64,000 bases of DNA from positions 62,001 to 126,000 of the forward strand of contig NZ_WKJP01000005.1 of NCBI RefSeq assembly GCF_009674585.1, in the 5' to 3' direction. The first letter of the stretch is position 1. Every line of letters begins with the position of its first letter. This document shows positions 41,691 through 49,665 of this stretch, piece by piece. The DNA comes from Haloferax marinisediminis. GTDB taxonomy: Archaea; Halobacteriota; Halobacteria; Halobacteriales; Haloferacaceae. Under the pieces are notes generated by a model. The model saw only the letters and a program-made list of their open reading frames with translations. It was not told where the DNA came from and ran no database searches. Made by a program: the position numbers and the translations under genes.

Positions 41691-42928
41691 ACCGCCGTCG
41701 ATTCCTCCGAACAGTTGGTGCGGGTGGCATGGTTGGATTGAACGCCGGGCTCGCTGGTTGTAGCCAATTCTCGGGTGGCGGCTCGAACGAGGAAGATACG
41801 GGCCGGGCAGAAGCATGCAAACCATACGAGCCGACGGTCACGGGACAGTCTGGCTGGCGAACAGTTAGGGGCGACCCCGCTGGGACAGGTGTCGTCCCGG
41901 CGAGTGAGGCACCCGAGCCACCATTATCGCTCGACTGGACGTTCACGCTCGGTGGAATGGCTGGAGCGATACAGCCTGTCGCTACCACCGACCGGGTCTA
42001 TGCACACGAGTACGATTCCATGCTGTACGCAGTCGATGCTGAATCTGGGGAGGAGGTGTGGGGGAGACGCGTCGACAGACCACGTGGGTCGCTGGCCATT
42101 GCTGATGATGTGGTTGTCGCTCTTGCTGACTCTACAGTCCTCGGACTCGACCCAGAGACGGGCGAGACGCGGTGGACCGGCCCCGAGACCCACACTGAAA
42201 CATTCCACGGCAGTCCGGTCATCGTCGACGAGACGGTCTACGTCCCGACCGAACTGTCGCTGCTCGCGCTCGACCTCGCTGACGGGTCGGTCAGGTGGCA
42301 GCACACGACGGGCGAAGAGACAATTGCAACGCCAGCTATCGTCGGTAATACGGTCTACTACGGCGACCACGACACATACGTCTACGCAGTTGATGCGGCA
42401 ACCGGTGAGGAACGCTGGCGCGTCAAGACGAACGCGCACATCGACTGCAACGTCTCGGTCGGTGACGGCGTTGTCTTTGCTGGCAGCAAGGAGGGAATCA
42501 TTCGAGCACTCGATGCAGGGTCCGGGGAACACATCTGGACGCACGACCTCGGAGCCGAACCGAACGCCATCGCGACTGATGGCTCCCACGTGTACGCACA
42601 TACCCGTGGCCAACTTCACGCGCTCGAAACCTCAAGCGGTGCATCGTGCTGGTCGACAGCGTACGGGGATACCAGAGGGATCGGTGTGGCCGTCGGTGGC
42701 GGTCGCGTGTACGTCCCGCTCACCGAAGCGGGATTCACCGAACCGCGGTCGGAGTACGGCACCCGCCCGGGCGTGCTCGATGCGGCGACCGGCGAGACGC
42801 TCGCCCAGACACAGGGAGAGTTCGAGTCGGACTACGCAAGATTTTACAAGGGTTCGGCAGTCACCGACGGCGCAGTGTACGCCTCTGGCGTCGGTGAGGG
42901 CGGTATCACGCTGGCTCGATTCAGCTGA
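41687..42928 (+). CDS. PQQ-like beta-propeller Tat lipoprotein (copy 2)
   Basis: A 413-residue paralogue of the preceding protein, with signal NRRRFLRTVGAGG and a cysteine after GLAGC. Blades again follow the pattern YAVDAESGEEVWG, LGLDPETGETRWTG and YAVDAATGEERWRV, with at least six clear units. The two probably form a pair from gene duplication. Their role is unknown; similar proteins occur beside surface enzymes. The gene ends 77 bp before an insertion-like end motif. Confidence 0.85.
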   Translation: MNRRRFLRTVGAGGMVGLNAGLAGCSQFSGGGSNEEDTGRAEACKPYEPTVTGQSGWRTVRGDPAGTGVVPASEAPEPPLSLDWTFTLGGMAGAIQPVATTDRVYAHEYDSMLYAVDAESGEEVWGRRVDRPRGSLAIADDVVVALADSTVLGLDPETGETRWTGPETHTETFHGSPVIVDETVYVPTELSLLALDLADGSVRWQHTTGEETIATPAIVGNTVYYGDHDTYVYAVDAATGEERWRVKTNAHIDCNVSVGDGVVFAGSKEGIIRALDAGSGEHIWTHDLGAEPNAIATDGSHVYAHTRGQLHALETSSGASCWSTAYGDTRGIGVAVGGGRVYVPLTEAGFTEPRSEYGTRPGVLDAATGETLAQTQGEFESDYARFYKGSAVTDGAVYASGVGEGGITLARFS

Positions 42929-43004
42929 GACGTTCTTGGCTCGTGCCATCCGATAGCCCGTTATTCCCCTTATTCGTGAACGCAATCGGGGAGGTTTTAC
43001 TGGA

Positions 43005-43026
43005 CGTGCTGAATACAGGGCGCGAG
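43005..43026 (+). repeat. Left inverted-repeat-like end of 1.4-kb unit
   Basis: CGTGCTGAATACAGGGCGCG, matching the first 19 bases at 62574 exactly and 40263 in 13 of the first 13. The inverted counterpart is at 44421-44440 on the minus strand. See the finding on this unit. Confidence 0.5.
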
Positions 43027-43172
43027 TGTCGCAGACATGCTTCTCGAATCCACGGGACATGTCTCTGTATTTTAGGCTTCGTCAGATCAGTCACAAGAAC
43101 TCGAAACGAGCGTATTTTCATGACTTTCACTAGCTACACTCTTATCATTAGAGACTCTACCTTCAACCAACG

Positions 43173-43544
43173 ATGTCGATAGACAGGGAAACCTTCGAGA
43201 ACACAAACGAGGAGGAACTCACAGACCTGTCCGTCCCGGATCAAGTCCTCGGGTTCCTCGTTGCTCACGACGATCGGGCATTTGAGGCTCGTGAGATTGC
43301 AGCACAAACAGACCTTGACGAGGGTGCGGTGAGTACTGCACTGACGCGCTTGAAGCAACGCGAACTCGTTGAACACAAGGCGACGTACTGGGCCGCGACG
43401 ACCGACGAGGAACGACTTCAATCGTATAGTGGATACGAGCGAGCGACAGCACTCTTCAACGAACGACTGGGAACCGAGAACAAGGATGAGTGGCGGGAGC
43501 ACGCACCGAAAAAAGACCATCCAAGTCTGAGGGACGAGGAGTGA
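43173..43544 (+). CDS. Winged-helix antitoxin-like protein
   Basis: A 123-residue protein. The middle is a winged helix (DQVLGFLVAHDDRAFEAREI, then GAVSTALTRLKQRELVEHK). The acidic N-terminus and the charged C-terminus (GTENKDEWREHAPKKD) could neutralise a partner. Its stop codon overlaps the GTG start of the next gene by 4 bp (GTGA). That gene encodes a PemK/MazF-like protein, so together they resemble a type II toxin-antitoxin pair in which the first gene is the DNA-binding antitoxin. The antitoxin class is unusual for MazF (normally AbrB or RHH). Confidence 0.75.
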   Translation: MSIDRETFENTNEEELTDLSVPDQVLGFLVAHDDRAFEAREIAAQTDLDEGAVSTALTRLKQRELVEHKATYWAATTDEERLQSYSGYERATALFNERLGTENKDEWREHAPKKDHPSLRDEE

Positions 43545-43894
43545 CGGACGAAGAGAAACCGCCAACGTACGAACCCGGAGATGTTGTCTACGGTGACGAC
43601 CCGTTCAAAGGTGACGAGAACGCGCGTCCGTGGCTCGTCATCTCGAATCATGAAGGACAACCATTCCATGGCGACCAGTACATTTCGGTAACGTTGACGA
43701 CGAAGACGTGGCACGAGGAGTTTATCGAGATTCCTGACACGGGTTGGGTTCGTGGTGGAACTCCCGACGAGAGCTGTATCGTCCCGTGGGGCGCCCAGTC
43801 ACTCGGAAGCGGGGACATCGACTACTGGCAAGGGACGCTCAACGACGCACTTGTCGAGGACGCAATTCAGTCGTTGATTGACTATCTCAATTAG
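43541..43894 (+). CDS. PemK/MazF-like toxin
   Basis: The start was set at GTG 43541 (VTDEEKPPTYEPGDVVYG), overlapping the antitoxin stop by 4 bp; the frame from 43490 lies inside the upstream gene. The 117-residue protein has the SH3-like barrel of PemK/MazF: PGDVVYGDDPFKGDENARPW, LVISNHEGQPFHGD and YISVTLTTK, then the late SCIVPWGAQSLGSGDI. MazF toxins are sequence-specific mRNA interferases; the usual conserved Arg and Thr/Ser positions seem present (ARPW, TLTTK), but activity is inferred. It is inside the inverted-repeat-flanked unit. Confidence 0.75.
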   Translation: MTDEEKPPTYEPGDVVYGDDPFKGDENARPWLVISNHEGQPFHGDQYISVTLTTKTWHEEFIEIPDTGWVRGGTPDESCIVPWGAQSLGSGDIDYWQGTLNDALVEDAIQSLIDYLN

Positions 43895-44011
43895 CACTTA
43901 TCCGATAACGGTGACACGGTGTGGTAAATAGAGAGCGCATATCTTTCAGACTCACCCGTCCCGTAATGTATTCGTCAGAAAACATATTGTTAGGGTTATC
44001 TTACATATTCT

Positions 44012-44422
44012 ATGACGGTCTCCGGCCAACGATATGTGACACAGAAAATTGAATCAATTTCTCGACGAACCATGATTTCACTACTTTCGGGAATGGTGCC
44101 ACTATTGTCTGGGTGCGTGCAGACAACGACGGGTCACCTCAACGGCATGGAAGTGACCACGCTCCCCCCAGACGCGACAGTTGTCACAGCATCTGATGGC
44201 CGGATTGCGGACGTGGAAGCGATACAATCCGTGGTACGGCAGGCGACTGAGCGAGATGGAGAGATTGTGACCGTTGAAATAAGCGGGAGAGAAGCGGACA
44301 GGGCAATCGACCAACTCGAAAAACTCCCGTATTACGACAGTAACTCTTCGAACTACCGTTCTGGCTGGTACATCGAGTATCAAAACCAGGTGGTGGTCGT
44401 TGAATATGCGGTGCAAGACTAA
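44012..44422 (+). CDS. Hypothetical lipoprotein
   Basis: A 136-residue protein with a twin-arginine-like start (SISRRTMISLLSGMV) and lipobox LLSGC at about residue 35. The mature part is a small alpha/beta domain (TTLPPDATVVTASDGRIADV, then GEIVTVEISGREADRAID and YIEYQNQVVVVEY). No family recognised. It is the last gene before the inverted-repeat-like end at 44421-44440, whose final bases abut its stop. It lies 117 bp after the toxin gene. Confidence 0.6.
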   Translation: MTVSGQRYVTQKIESISRRTMISLLSGMVPLLSGCVQTTTGHLNGMEVTTLPPDATVVTASDGRIADVEAIQSVVRQATERDGEIVTVEISGREADRAIDQLEKLPYYDSNSSNYRSGWYIEYQNQVVVVEYAVQD

Positions 44423-44440
44423 CCCTCTCTATTCAGCACG
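44421..44440 (-). repeat. Right inverted-repeat-like end of 1.4-kb unit
   Basis: Minus strand CGTGCTGAATAGAGAGGGTT. The first 11 bases equal the left end at 43005 and three of the next five match. It abuts the stop of the preceding gene. Confidence 0.45.
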
Positions 44441-44554
44441 CTGTTTCTGTCACTTTCCAATGGTTTGAACAGAGCCAGAAATCGTGTGGACTCAGTCGAC
44501 CGGTTGGGGACCTTCTCCGGCACTTTCCCTGCTACGGTCCGCCTCCTACGACTC

Positions 44555-45430
44555 TTATTCGATTTGTTCGGAGAGACTCTCGACGACGCTCGCGAGTTTT
44601 GGGTCCTCGGTATGGCCGTGGTGAACCGCGAGCGGCGAGACACTCACTTCGCCGTCGACCATCGCGCGGCGGTCGCTGCCGACGGGATACCGTTCTCTGT
44701 GTTCGTCTCTGGGGGGAAACGGATTCTCGTACCCGACAGTTCCCGGCCACGACACGTCGCGGAGGCGGACGAGCATCTCGTCGTCGTTGAGCGTGTCTTC
44801 TCGGTCACCGTCTCCGAGCAGATTCGTGTCGTCGTGGTGGTCCACCTGTTGGTCGTAGTCCGCGAGCGGTCGAGTCACTCGCATTCGGGGGGACGGAACG
44901 TCGATTGGTGCGTTGATGTTCAGCAGGTCGACGTCGTCGAAGATTCCGGCACCGTAGACGCGCTCTGTGACCGCGCGAGCGACGCGTGCAGGACGGGAGA
45001 AGTCGTACTCTTCCGGGGGGTGACAGAAGAAGTCTCGTGCGTGATAACTCGAAACTGCGATTGCGGGCGTGCCGAGAAACGCGGACTCGATTCCCGCCCC
45101 GACCGTTCCGGACCGCCCGACGACGTAGTTGCCTGCGTTTGGCCCGTCGTTGATGCCGGAGAGGGCGATGTCGAAGTCTGTCTCGAGGCCGCGGAGGCCG
45201 TAGGCGACGCAGTCTGCTGGGGTTCCTTCGAGGGCGTACCCCCACGGGTGGTCGCGGCGGACGGCGAGTTCGTTGCGGGCCCGCCCGACACCGCTTTGAT
45301 TCTCTGCGGGTGCCACGACGGTCACGTCACCGATGGCGGTGAGTTCTTCGCGGAGTGCAGCGATTCCGGGGGAGTCGATACCGTCGTCGTTAGTGAGGAG
45401 GATACGAAGCGGGGATGCGGAGTCGCTCAT
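44555..45430 (-). CDS. surE: 5-prime/3-prime nucleotidase SurE
   Basis: A 291-residue protein with the SurE N-terminus RILLTNDDGIDSPGIAALRE (metal site DD), then TVVAPAENQSGVGRA (Asn ligand) and ALSGINDGPNAGNYVVGRSG with a second Asn-containing metal site, plus the DLLNINAPIDVPSPRMRVTR core. SurE dephosphorylates nucleoside monophosphates in stationary phase and salvage; the family is divalent-metal dependent. The gene is monocistronic between the hypothetical lipoprotein (convergent) and the DUF6544-like gene (same strand, 76 bp upstream). Confidence 0.92.
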   Translation of the reverse strand: MSDSASPLRILLTNDDGIDSPGIAALREELTAIGDVTVVAPAENQSGVGRARNELAVRRDHPWGYALEGTPADCVAYGLRGLETDFDIALSGINDGPNAGNYVVGRSGTVGAGIESAFLGTPAIAVSSYHARDFFCHPPEEYDFSRPARVARAVTERVYGAGIFDDVDLLNINAPIDVPSPRMRVTRPLADYDQQVDHHDDTNLLGDGDREDTLNDDEMLVRLRDVSWPGTVGYENPFPPRDEHRERYPVGSDRRAMVDGEVSVSPLAVHHGHTEDPKLASVVESLSEQIE

Positions 45431-45505
45431 CTACGTCGCAGGTCCCGGTGGTGGGTGGTAGACCTTCCGGAATTACCCATCGAGACTGGGAGTACAGGTC
45501 AGACA

Positions 45506-46363
45506 TCACGGGGTGTACTCGATATCGTCGATGGCTGCCCGCCAGTACGGTCGGTCTCCATCGGGTAGATTCCACTCGACTTCACCGGCACCGGGGATGC
45601 GCAGTCCATCGACGTCGTGGTAGTCGAAGAAGTACCCTGTCCACGGGTGTAACTCGTACGACCCGTCGTCGGTCTCGTACCACCGTTCGGCCGTGACGCG
45701 CGTAATTTCGTCGTTCTCGTCGAAGTGAAACACGACGGAGGCGCTCGTTTCTCGATGGGTGAGGGTCGCGCGGGCGGAGTGAGCATCAAGTGCCTCCCAT
45801 TCGACACCCTGTCCCGGAAGGAACGCCGTGGGGAACCAGACCATCTCTGCGAGGTGGCGTGCGAGTTCGCCTTCGTCGAGTTCCCGGGTGGACTCCGCGT
45901 TCGCCAGCGGGATGAGCGAGAACAGTTTCGCGGTGAGGACTCCCGTGCCGTCGACGTAGGCATCGACGACACGAATCGGTACGTGCGGGAGGAACTCGAT
46001 GCGGGCGTCCCAGACGAATCCCGGTGGGCCGACGGTGTACTGTTGTGTCGCTTCGAGCGGTTTCCACGGCGCAGTCGAATCGCCCAGTCGGAACGCGCCG
46101 GTTTGATGCAGTCGTGCTGTGCGCACGTAGGGCCGGCCGTCTGTGATGACGTGGTCGAGGTAGCGTTGGACGGGTGCGGGAAGCCCTTCGAAGTCGTCGG
46201 CAGTGACGGTATCGGTTTGATTGGACTCCGGAACCGCATCTGCTTCGAGTCTCTCTACGAGTCGAGTACTCACACCTCCAGCCCGTACTCGACTGACAGC
46301 GAGCAGTGCAACACCACCGAGGACCACAACCCCGGCCACTCCTAGTAGACGATTGAGTGACAT
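45506..46363 (-). CDS. DUF6544/DUF6920-like membrane-anchored protein
   Basis: Start set at ATG 46363 (MSLNRLLGVAGVVVLGG), 285 residues, with one N-terminal membrane helix. The conserved-looking DDFEGLPAPVQRYLDHVI begins the domain and is followed by a mixed alpha/beta body (PPGFVWDARIEFLPHVPIRV, then LDEGELARHLAEMVWFPTAF and YFFDYHDVDGLRIPGAGEVE). This resembles the DUF6544 group of haloarchaea and bacteria. Role unknown; a lipid-like ligand is possible because the fold looks like an LolA/START relative, which is speculative. Confidence 0.75.
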   Translation of the reverse strand: MSLNRLLGVAGVVVLGGVALLAVSRVRAGGVSTRLVERLEADAVPESNQTDTVTADDFEGLPAPVQRYLDHVITDGRPYVRTARLHQTGAFRLGDSTAPWKPLEATQQYTVGPPGFVWDARIEFLPHVPIRVVDAYVDGTGVLTAKLFSLIPLANAESTRELDEGELARHLAEMVWFPTAFLPGQGVEWEALDAHSARATLTHRETSASVVFHFDENDEITRVTAERWYETDDGSYELHPWTGYFFDYHDVDGLRIPGAGEVEWNLPDGDRPYWRAAIDDIEYTP

Positions 46364-46735
46364 GTATTGTGCTACGTCTGTCACCGATATGAGTCTCGCT
46401 ACGACGCTCGGTTCTCGAACGTGTGATGAGTGGGGTCAGACGGAGAACGATGCAAAAATCTGTGAGCGACCGTGAGAACAGTGATTCACGACCCCGTGAA
46501 CAGAAAGCCACGACACCGTATACAGAAAGTTACGTCACCGAGAGTCTCGACTCGACCCGTGTCCGAACCAGTGTCGATACGCTCAAACCATCGGCCACAG
46601 ATGAATCGAACACTGACACTCTCGACTCCACCGATTTTCTGTATCCGAATTTATTCGTTCGACACTGACGTTCACGAGTTCGTGAATATACTTGCAACGA
46701 TGAATTTATGTAATTAAGTTCGAATTAACGAACGA
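46364..46735. other. Intergenic region with palindromes upstream of small ORF
   Basis: About 370 bp with no clear gene; an 81-codon open frame at 46423-46668 has no coding features. The first half reads repeated Ser/Arg/Thr-like codon patterns and contains GTGAACAGAAAG-type sequence. The last 85 bp becomes A/T-rich and holds a palindrome and a long-spaced inverted repeat described separately. Confidence 0.55.
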
Positions 46736-46737
46736 AT
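46653..46737 (+). promoter_or_regulatory. Promoter/operator region of small ORF and HTH gene
   Basis: A perfect TTCACGA-GT-TCGTGAA palindrome lies at 46671-46686. An inverted repeat, ATTCGTTCG (46653-46661) and CGAACGAAT (46729-46737), is separated by 67 bp and overlaps the ATG of the small ORF. The A/T-rich stretch AATTTATGTAATTAAG (around 46703-46718) is about 25 bp before that ATG, so a leaderless start is plausible. A winged-helix product encoded downstream may bind here. Confidence 0.5.
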
Positions 46738-46909
46738 GAGCTCCAAACTAGTGTCGCTGGCAATTCAGGCTTCCGCCACTGTAGCCGTTAATATCCTGTT
46801 AATCGGTTCAAAACGGGCTGGTTCGCCGGTGAGACACTACTCCGGAGTCGACCAGACACTGAGTGGTGCGACGAGTCACGGACGTCGACCAGGAGTGAGT
46901 GCCGCATGA
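46736..46909 (+). CDS. Small hydrophobic ORF overlapping the winged-helix gene
   Basis: A 57-codon frame, MSSKLVSLAIQASATVAV then NILLIGSKRAG and a basic, Ser/Gly/Arg-rich C-terminus ending GVSAA. It ends in ATGA shared with the start of the next gene (46906), the same overlap used at real operon junctions in this window. Residues 5-24 are hydrophobic enough for one membrane helix. It could be a leader peptide or a small membrane partner of the regulator. Its coding status rests on the overlap and on the promoter-like sequence immediately before its ATG. Confidence 0.5.
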   Translation: MSSKLVSLAIQASATVAVNILLIGSKRAGSPVRHYSGVDQTLSGATSHGRRPGVSAA

Positions 46910-47205
46910 GTTCTGCGAGTGCGATGGCTGACGACGTCCCGTGGGACGACGTCGGGTTCATCATCAGTTCACGGTACCGGGTCGACGTTCTGGAGCGCCT
47001 CGACGAGAGTCCCGCAACACCCACGCAGATTGCAGCTGATTCCAGTCACCCAGTCGCGCACGTCTCTCGTGCACTCCAGGAACTCCGAGAGCGCTCACTC
47101 GTCGAACTACTCGTTCCCGAACAGCGAAAGAAGGGGCGTGTCTACGGCATCACGGACGACGCCGAAGGCATCTGGCGAGTCATCGACAGCCAACAGATGG
47201 CGTAA
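46906..47205 (+). CDS. Winged-helix (ArsR/MarR-like) regulator
   Basis: A 99-residue DNA-binding protein: YRVDVLERLDESPATPTQIA is the recognition region lead-in, then HPVAHVSRALQELRERSL and the wing VELLVPEQRKKGRVYGIT. No ligand domain. It is the only regulator in the glycan region and precedes the FemAB-like genes (which face it), so it may control them. Translation is probably coupled to the small ORF through the ATGA overlap. Confidence 0.82.
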   Translation: MSSASAMADDVPWDDVGFIISSRYRVDVLERLDESPATPTQIAADSSHPVAHVSRALQELRERSLVELLVPEQRKKGRVYGITDDAEGIWRVIDSQQMA

Positions 47206-47220
47206 CTGAGTCGTTCTCCG

Positions 47221-48258
47221 CTACTTCGTCGGAATGCGTTCGCCGTTCTTATTCAACAGTTGGTACGTCCGCTTGGCGAGATTCATCCCGACACCCGTTG
47301 ACTCGACGGTGTAGTACGGAACCAACGACCCCCCGTACTTCGACTTGTAGTTGCAGAGTCGTTCGGTGTTCGCACCGACGAGGTCGTATTTAGTGACCGA
47401 GGCGAGGTCGTCGTCCTCTGCGATGTCTTCGAGAATCGTCCAGTGGAGGAGATTGTTGACACTGACTCCTTCGTACACACCGCGTGCGCCGCCAAGCCAG
47501 AAGTACCCGACATCGTCAGAGAAGGGGACGATGATGCCGCTGAGGTACTCGCCGTCTGGGTCACGAGCGACGTAGACGCGACATCGGTCGTCGAGATTTC
47601 GAACGAGTGTTTCGACGAACTCCCACGGCATGCCGAACGGTTCGTCCTGTTCGTCGTATCGGGAGACGACGTCTTCGTACACGCTTTTCGCCCCCTCGAT
47701 TCCTTCTCTGGTGACGGTAACGTCGAGGTCTTGGGTCTGCCGAATCTCCCGACGGAGGCTTCGACTGAACTGGCTCTGGACATCGTCGAGCGACTGTGTG
47801 GACTGGTCGATTCGGTACGTGAACGACGGCTTGATTGCGAACCCGGACCACTCGAACGGCCGCGGGTCGAGATACGACGGCGAACAGAGGATACGGACGA
47901 AGGTCCGGTTCGACCTGACGCCCAGTTCGTCCATCACGAGGTCGGCGAACTCCCTGTTTACCGATTCGTAGGCGCTCTGTTTCGGACTGTTCGGCATCAG
48001 TATCGGGCCGATGTAGGGAATCGCCATCGACGGCGGGGGTGAGACGATGACGCGACCGAGTGGGTTCTTTCGTTCGAAGGTCGGTAACAGCGCGACCGGT
48101 TCCTGTCCTTTGAATGCACCGAGGAGGCGCATCTCCCCGTCGTAATGTTGGTCGATGGCGTCGAGCACCGCGGGCGTTTGGAATACTTCGATACCTGACG
48201 AGGGGAGCGCGTCGCCCCATTCGTCGAGGCTCATCTGTTCGAGACGTAGTTGTGACAT
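47221..48258 (-). CDS. FemAB/GNAT-like transferase (copy 1)
   Basis: A 345-residue cytoplasmic protein with two GNAT-like halves. Recognisable pieces are VALLPTFERKNPLGRVIVSP (first core), RSLRREIRQTQDLDVTVTRE, YDEQDEPFGMPWEFVETLVR and FWLGGARGVYEGVSVNNLLH with TKYDLVGANTERLCNYKSKY. This matches the FemXAB/BioF2-like acyl or aminoacyl transferases found in exopolysaccharide clusters. It may N-acylate a sugar or attach an amino acid to it. It follows the second copy by 18 bp. Confidence 0.82.
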   Translation of the reverse strand: MSQLRLEQMSLDEWGDALPSSGIEVFQTPAVLDAIDQHYDGEMRLLGAFKGQEPVALLPTFERKNPLGRVIVSPPPSMAIPYIGPILMPNSPKQSAYESVNREFADLVMDELGVRSNRTFVRILCSPSYLDPRPFEWSGFAIKPSFTYRIDQSTQSLDDVQSQFSRSLRREIRQTQDLDVTVTREGIEGAKSVYEDVVSRYDEQDEPFGMPWEFVETLVRNLDDRCRVYVARDPDGEYLSGIIVPFSDDVGYFWLGGARGVYEGVSVNNLLHWTILEDIAEDDDLASVTKYDLVGANTERLCNYKSKYGGSLVPYYTVESTGVGMNLAKRTYQLLNKNGERIPTK

Positions 48259-48276
48259 CTGTGAGTGGTGTGGAGG

Positions 48277-49422
48277 TTACTGTTCGCCCGAGACGGTGTC
48301 TCCGGGGAGTGATTCGCTTCGATACGTGGTCGTTATCATCGGGACGATTCCCGAGACGAGTCTGGCTGGCATACTCGACCGATTCGAACCGGCCAGTGCC
48401 GAGATTCCCGACCCGATGCTACTCTTGTACAAGTGTGCGGCTGCGCGGATGGGGAGTGGCCCGTGTTCGATCTGATAGAACGTGACCAGTTCGGGGTTGT
48501 ACTTCCCTTTGTACCGATTGAGGCGGCGATTGTTCGCGCCGACGAGGTCGTATCGGACCCGCCCGGCGTCCTTCGCGTCGCACATTATCCGCCAGTCGAG
48601 GAGGTCGTTGACGTCGACTCGGTAGTCGCCTTTTGGACGCGCACCGCCTAGCCATCGGTAGGTCGTCTTTCCGTAGTTCAAGACGATGATGCCGCTGACG
48701 AACTCGCCGTCTGTTTTGAACACGTACGGTTGTACCTGCCCGTCCGGGAGTTCGTCGTACAGGCCGCGAACGAACGCCGACGGGATGTCGAACGCCAAAT
48801 CCTGTTCGTCGTATCTGTCTTCGACGAGTGCGAGTATCGCTTCGAGGTCTTCTCTCCCGCCGATCGAGATGTTCGACGCGACGTCTTCCCCATCACGGAT
48901 GTTCCGTCGCGCACTTCTGCTGAACGACAACAGCAGGTCTTCTTCGCTGCGGTCTAAGTCGACGTTGTAGGTGTACTTCGGCGTCACCGTACACCCACCC
49001 CACTGGAAGATTCGCATGTCGGTGTAGTAGTCACCGACCCGAACGTGGGTGTACGTCGGGTCGATATTATTGTTCACCCAGTTGGTGCAGCCTTCGATAA
49101 ACTGGTTCCGACGCCGTTCGAGCTTGCGCTGCTTGATACCCGACCCGCCCAGCAAGACGGGCCCGAGGTAGGGGACCCCGAGGTTTGGCGGTGGGGAAAA
49201 CGCCGTCTTGACGGGTCCTTTCCGGATTTCGAACACCGGATACAGCCCGATTGCTTGCTCGTTTTTGAACCCGACGAGTGGGTGAAGCGTCGAGTTCGAA
49301 TGCTTGGCCTGTAGTTCGAGGGCACGATACTGGTGGAAGATACTCGCGTCACCCGACCGCTCGACGTATCGGTCCCACTCGTCACGCCGACTCCTGTCGA
49401 ACGCTTCGATTTCGATTGTCAT
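48277..49422 (-). CDS. FemAB/GNAT-like transferase (copy 2)
   Basis: Start set at ATG 49422 (MTIEIEAFDRSRRDEWDR); the frame to 49572 has a leader full of Arg/Pro/Cys and is rejected. The 381-residue protein is a paralogue of copy 1: IGLYPVFEIRKGPVKTAFSP, SRSARRNIRDGEDVASNISI, YDEQDLAFDIPSAFVRGLYD and YRWLGGARPKGDYRVDVNDL. The C-terminus extends further, with a Ser/Thr-rich end. Two different copies suggest two separate acceptor positions on one glycan. It is the second gene of the pair. Confidence 0.82.
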   Translation of the reverse strand: MTIEIEAFDRSRRDEWDRYVERSGDASIFHQYRALELQAKHSNSTLHPLVGFKNEQAIGLYPVFEIRKGPVKTAFSPPPNLGVPYLGPVLLGGSGIKQRKLERRRNQFIEGCTNWVNNNIDPTYTHVRVGDYYTDMRIFQWGGCTVTPKYTYNVDLDRSEEDLLLSFSRSARRNIRDGEDVASNISIGGREDLEAILALVEDRYDEQDLAFDIPSAFVRGLYDELPDGQVQPYVFKTDGEFVSGIIVLNYGKTTYRWLGGARPKGDYRVDVNDLLDWRIMCDAKDAGRVRYDLVGANNRRLNRYKGKYNPELVTFYQIEHGPLPIRAAAHLYKSSIGSGISALAGSNRSSMPARLVSGIVPMITTTYRSESLPGDTVSGEQ

Positions 49423-49665
49423 GGTTGTGATGTGGAATGTGTGTCTTGGATCGGTGCGGGCGTTGGGCACCCGACGAGGACGCGTCCAACACTGGACCGA
49501 GGTTCCCGCTGGTTGGCGACCACCGTCGCATCGGCGGCGACACGGTGGCCCAATTGGGACGTGCCCAAGCATATCATCTTAGAAGACATTCTCGATTTGT
49601 GTTGACGTGTGGGTGTAGATTTGTTATGAAGCAACTATACTGAAAACAGGACAATCGAGCGCTGT
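49423..49665. other. Spacer between FemAB pair and alpha-toroid gene
   Basis: About 240 bp, mixed composition, with no gene seen. It contains TTTGTTATG at 49620-49628, a short motif recurring in other spacers of this locus, and a promoter-like A/T patch near 49610-49640. Confidence 0.45.

Noticed and set aside
46423-46668. 81-codon open frame upstream of the small ORF
   Set aside because: Ser/Thr/Arg-rich with no hydrophobic core, no overlap with neighbours and no promoter-like sequence; best taken as spacer.
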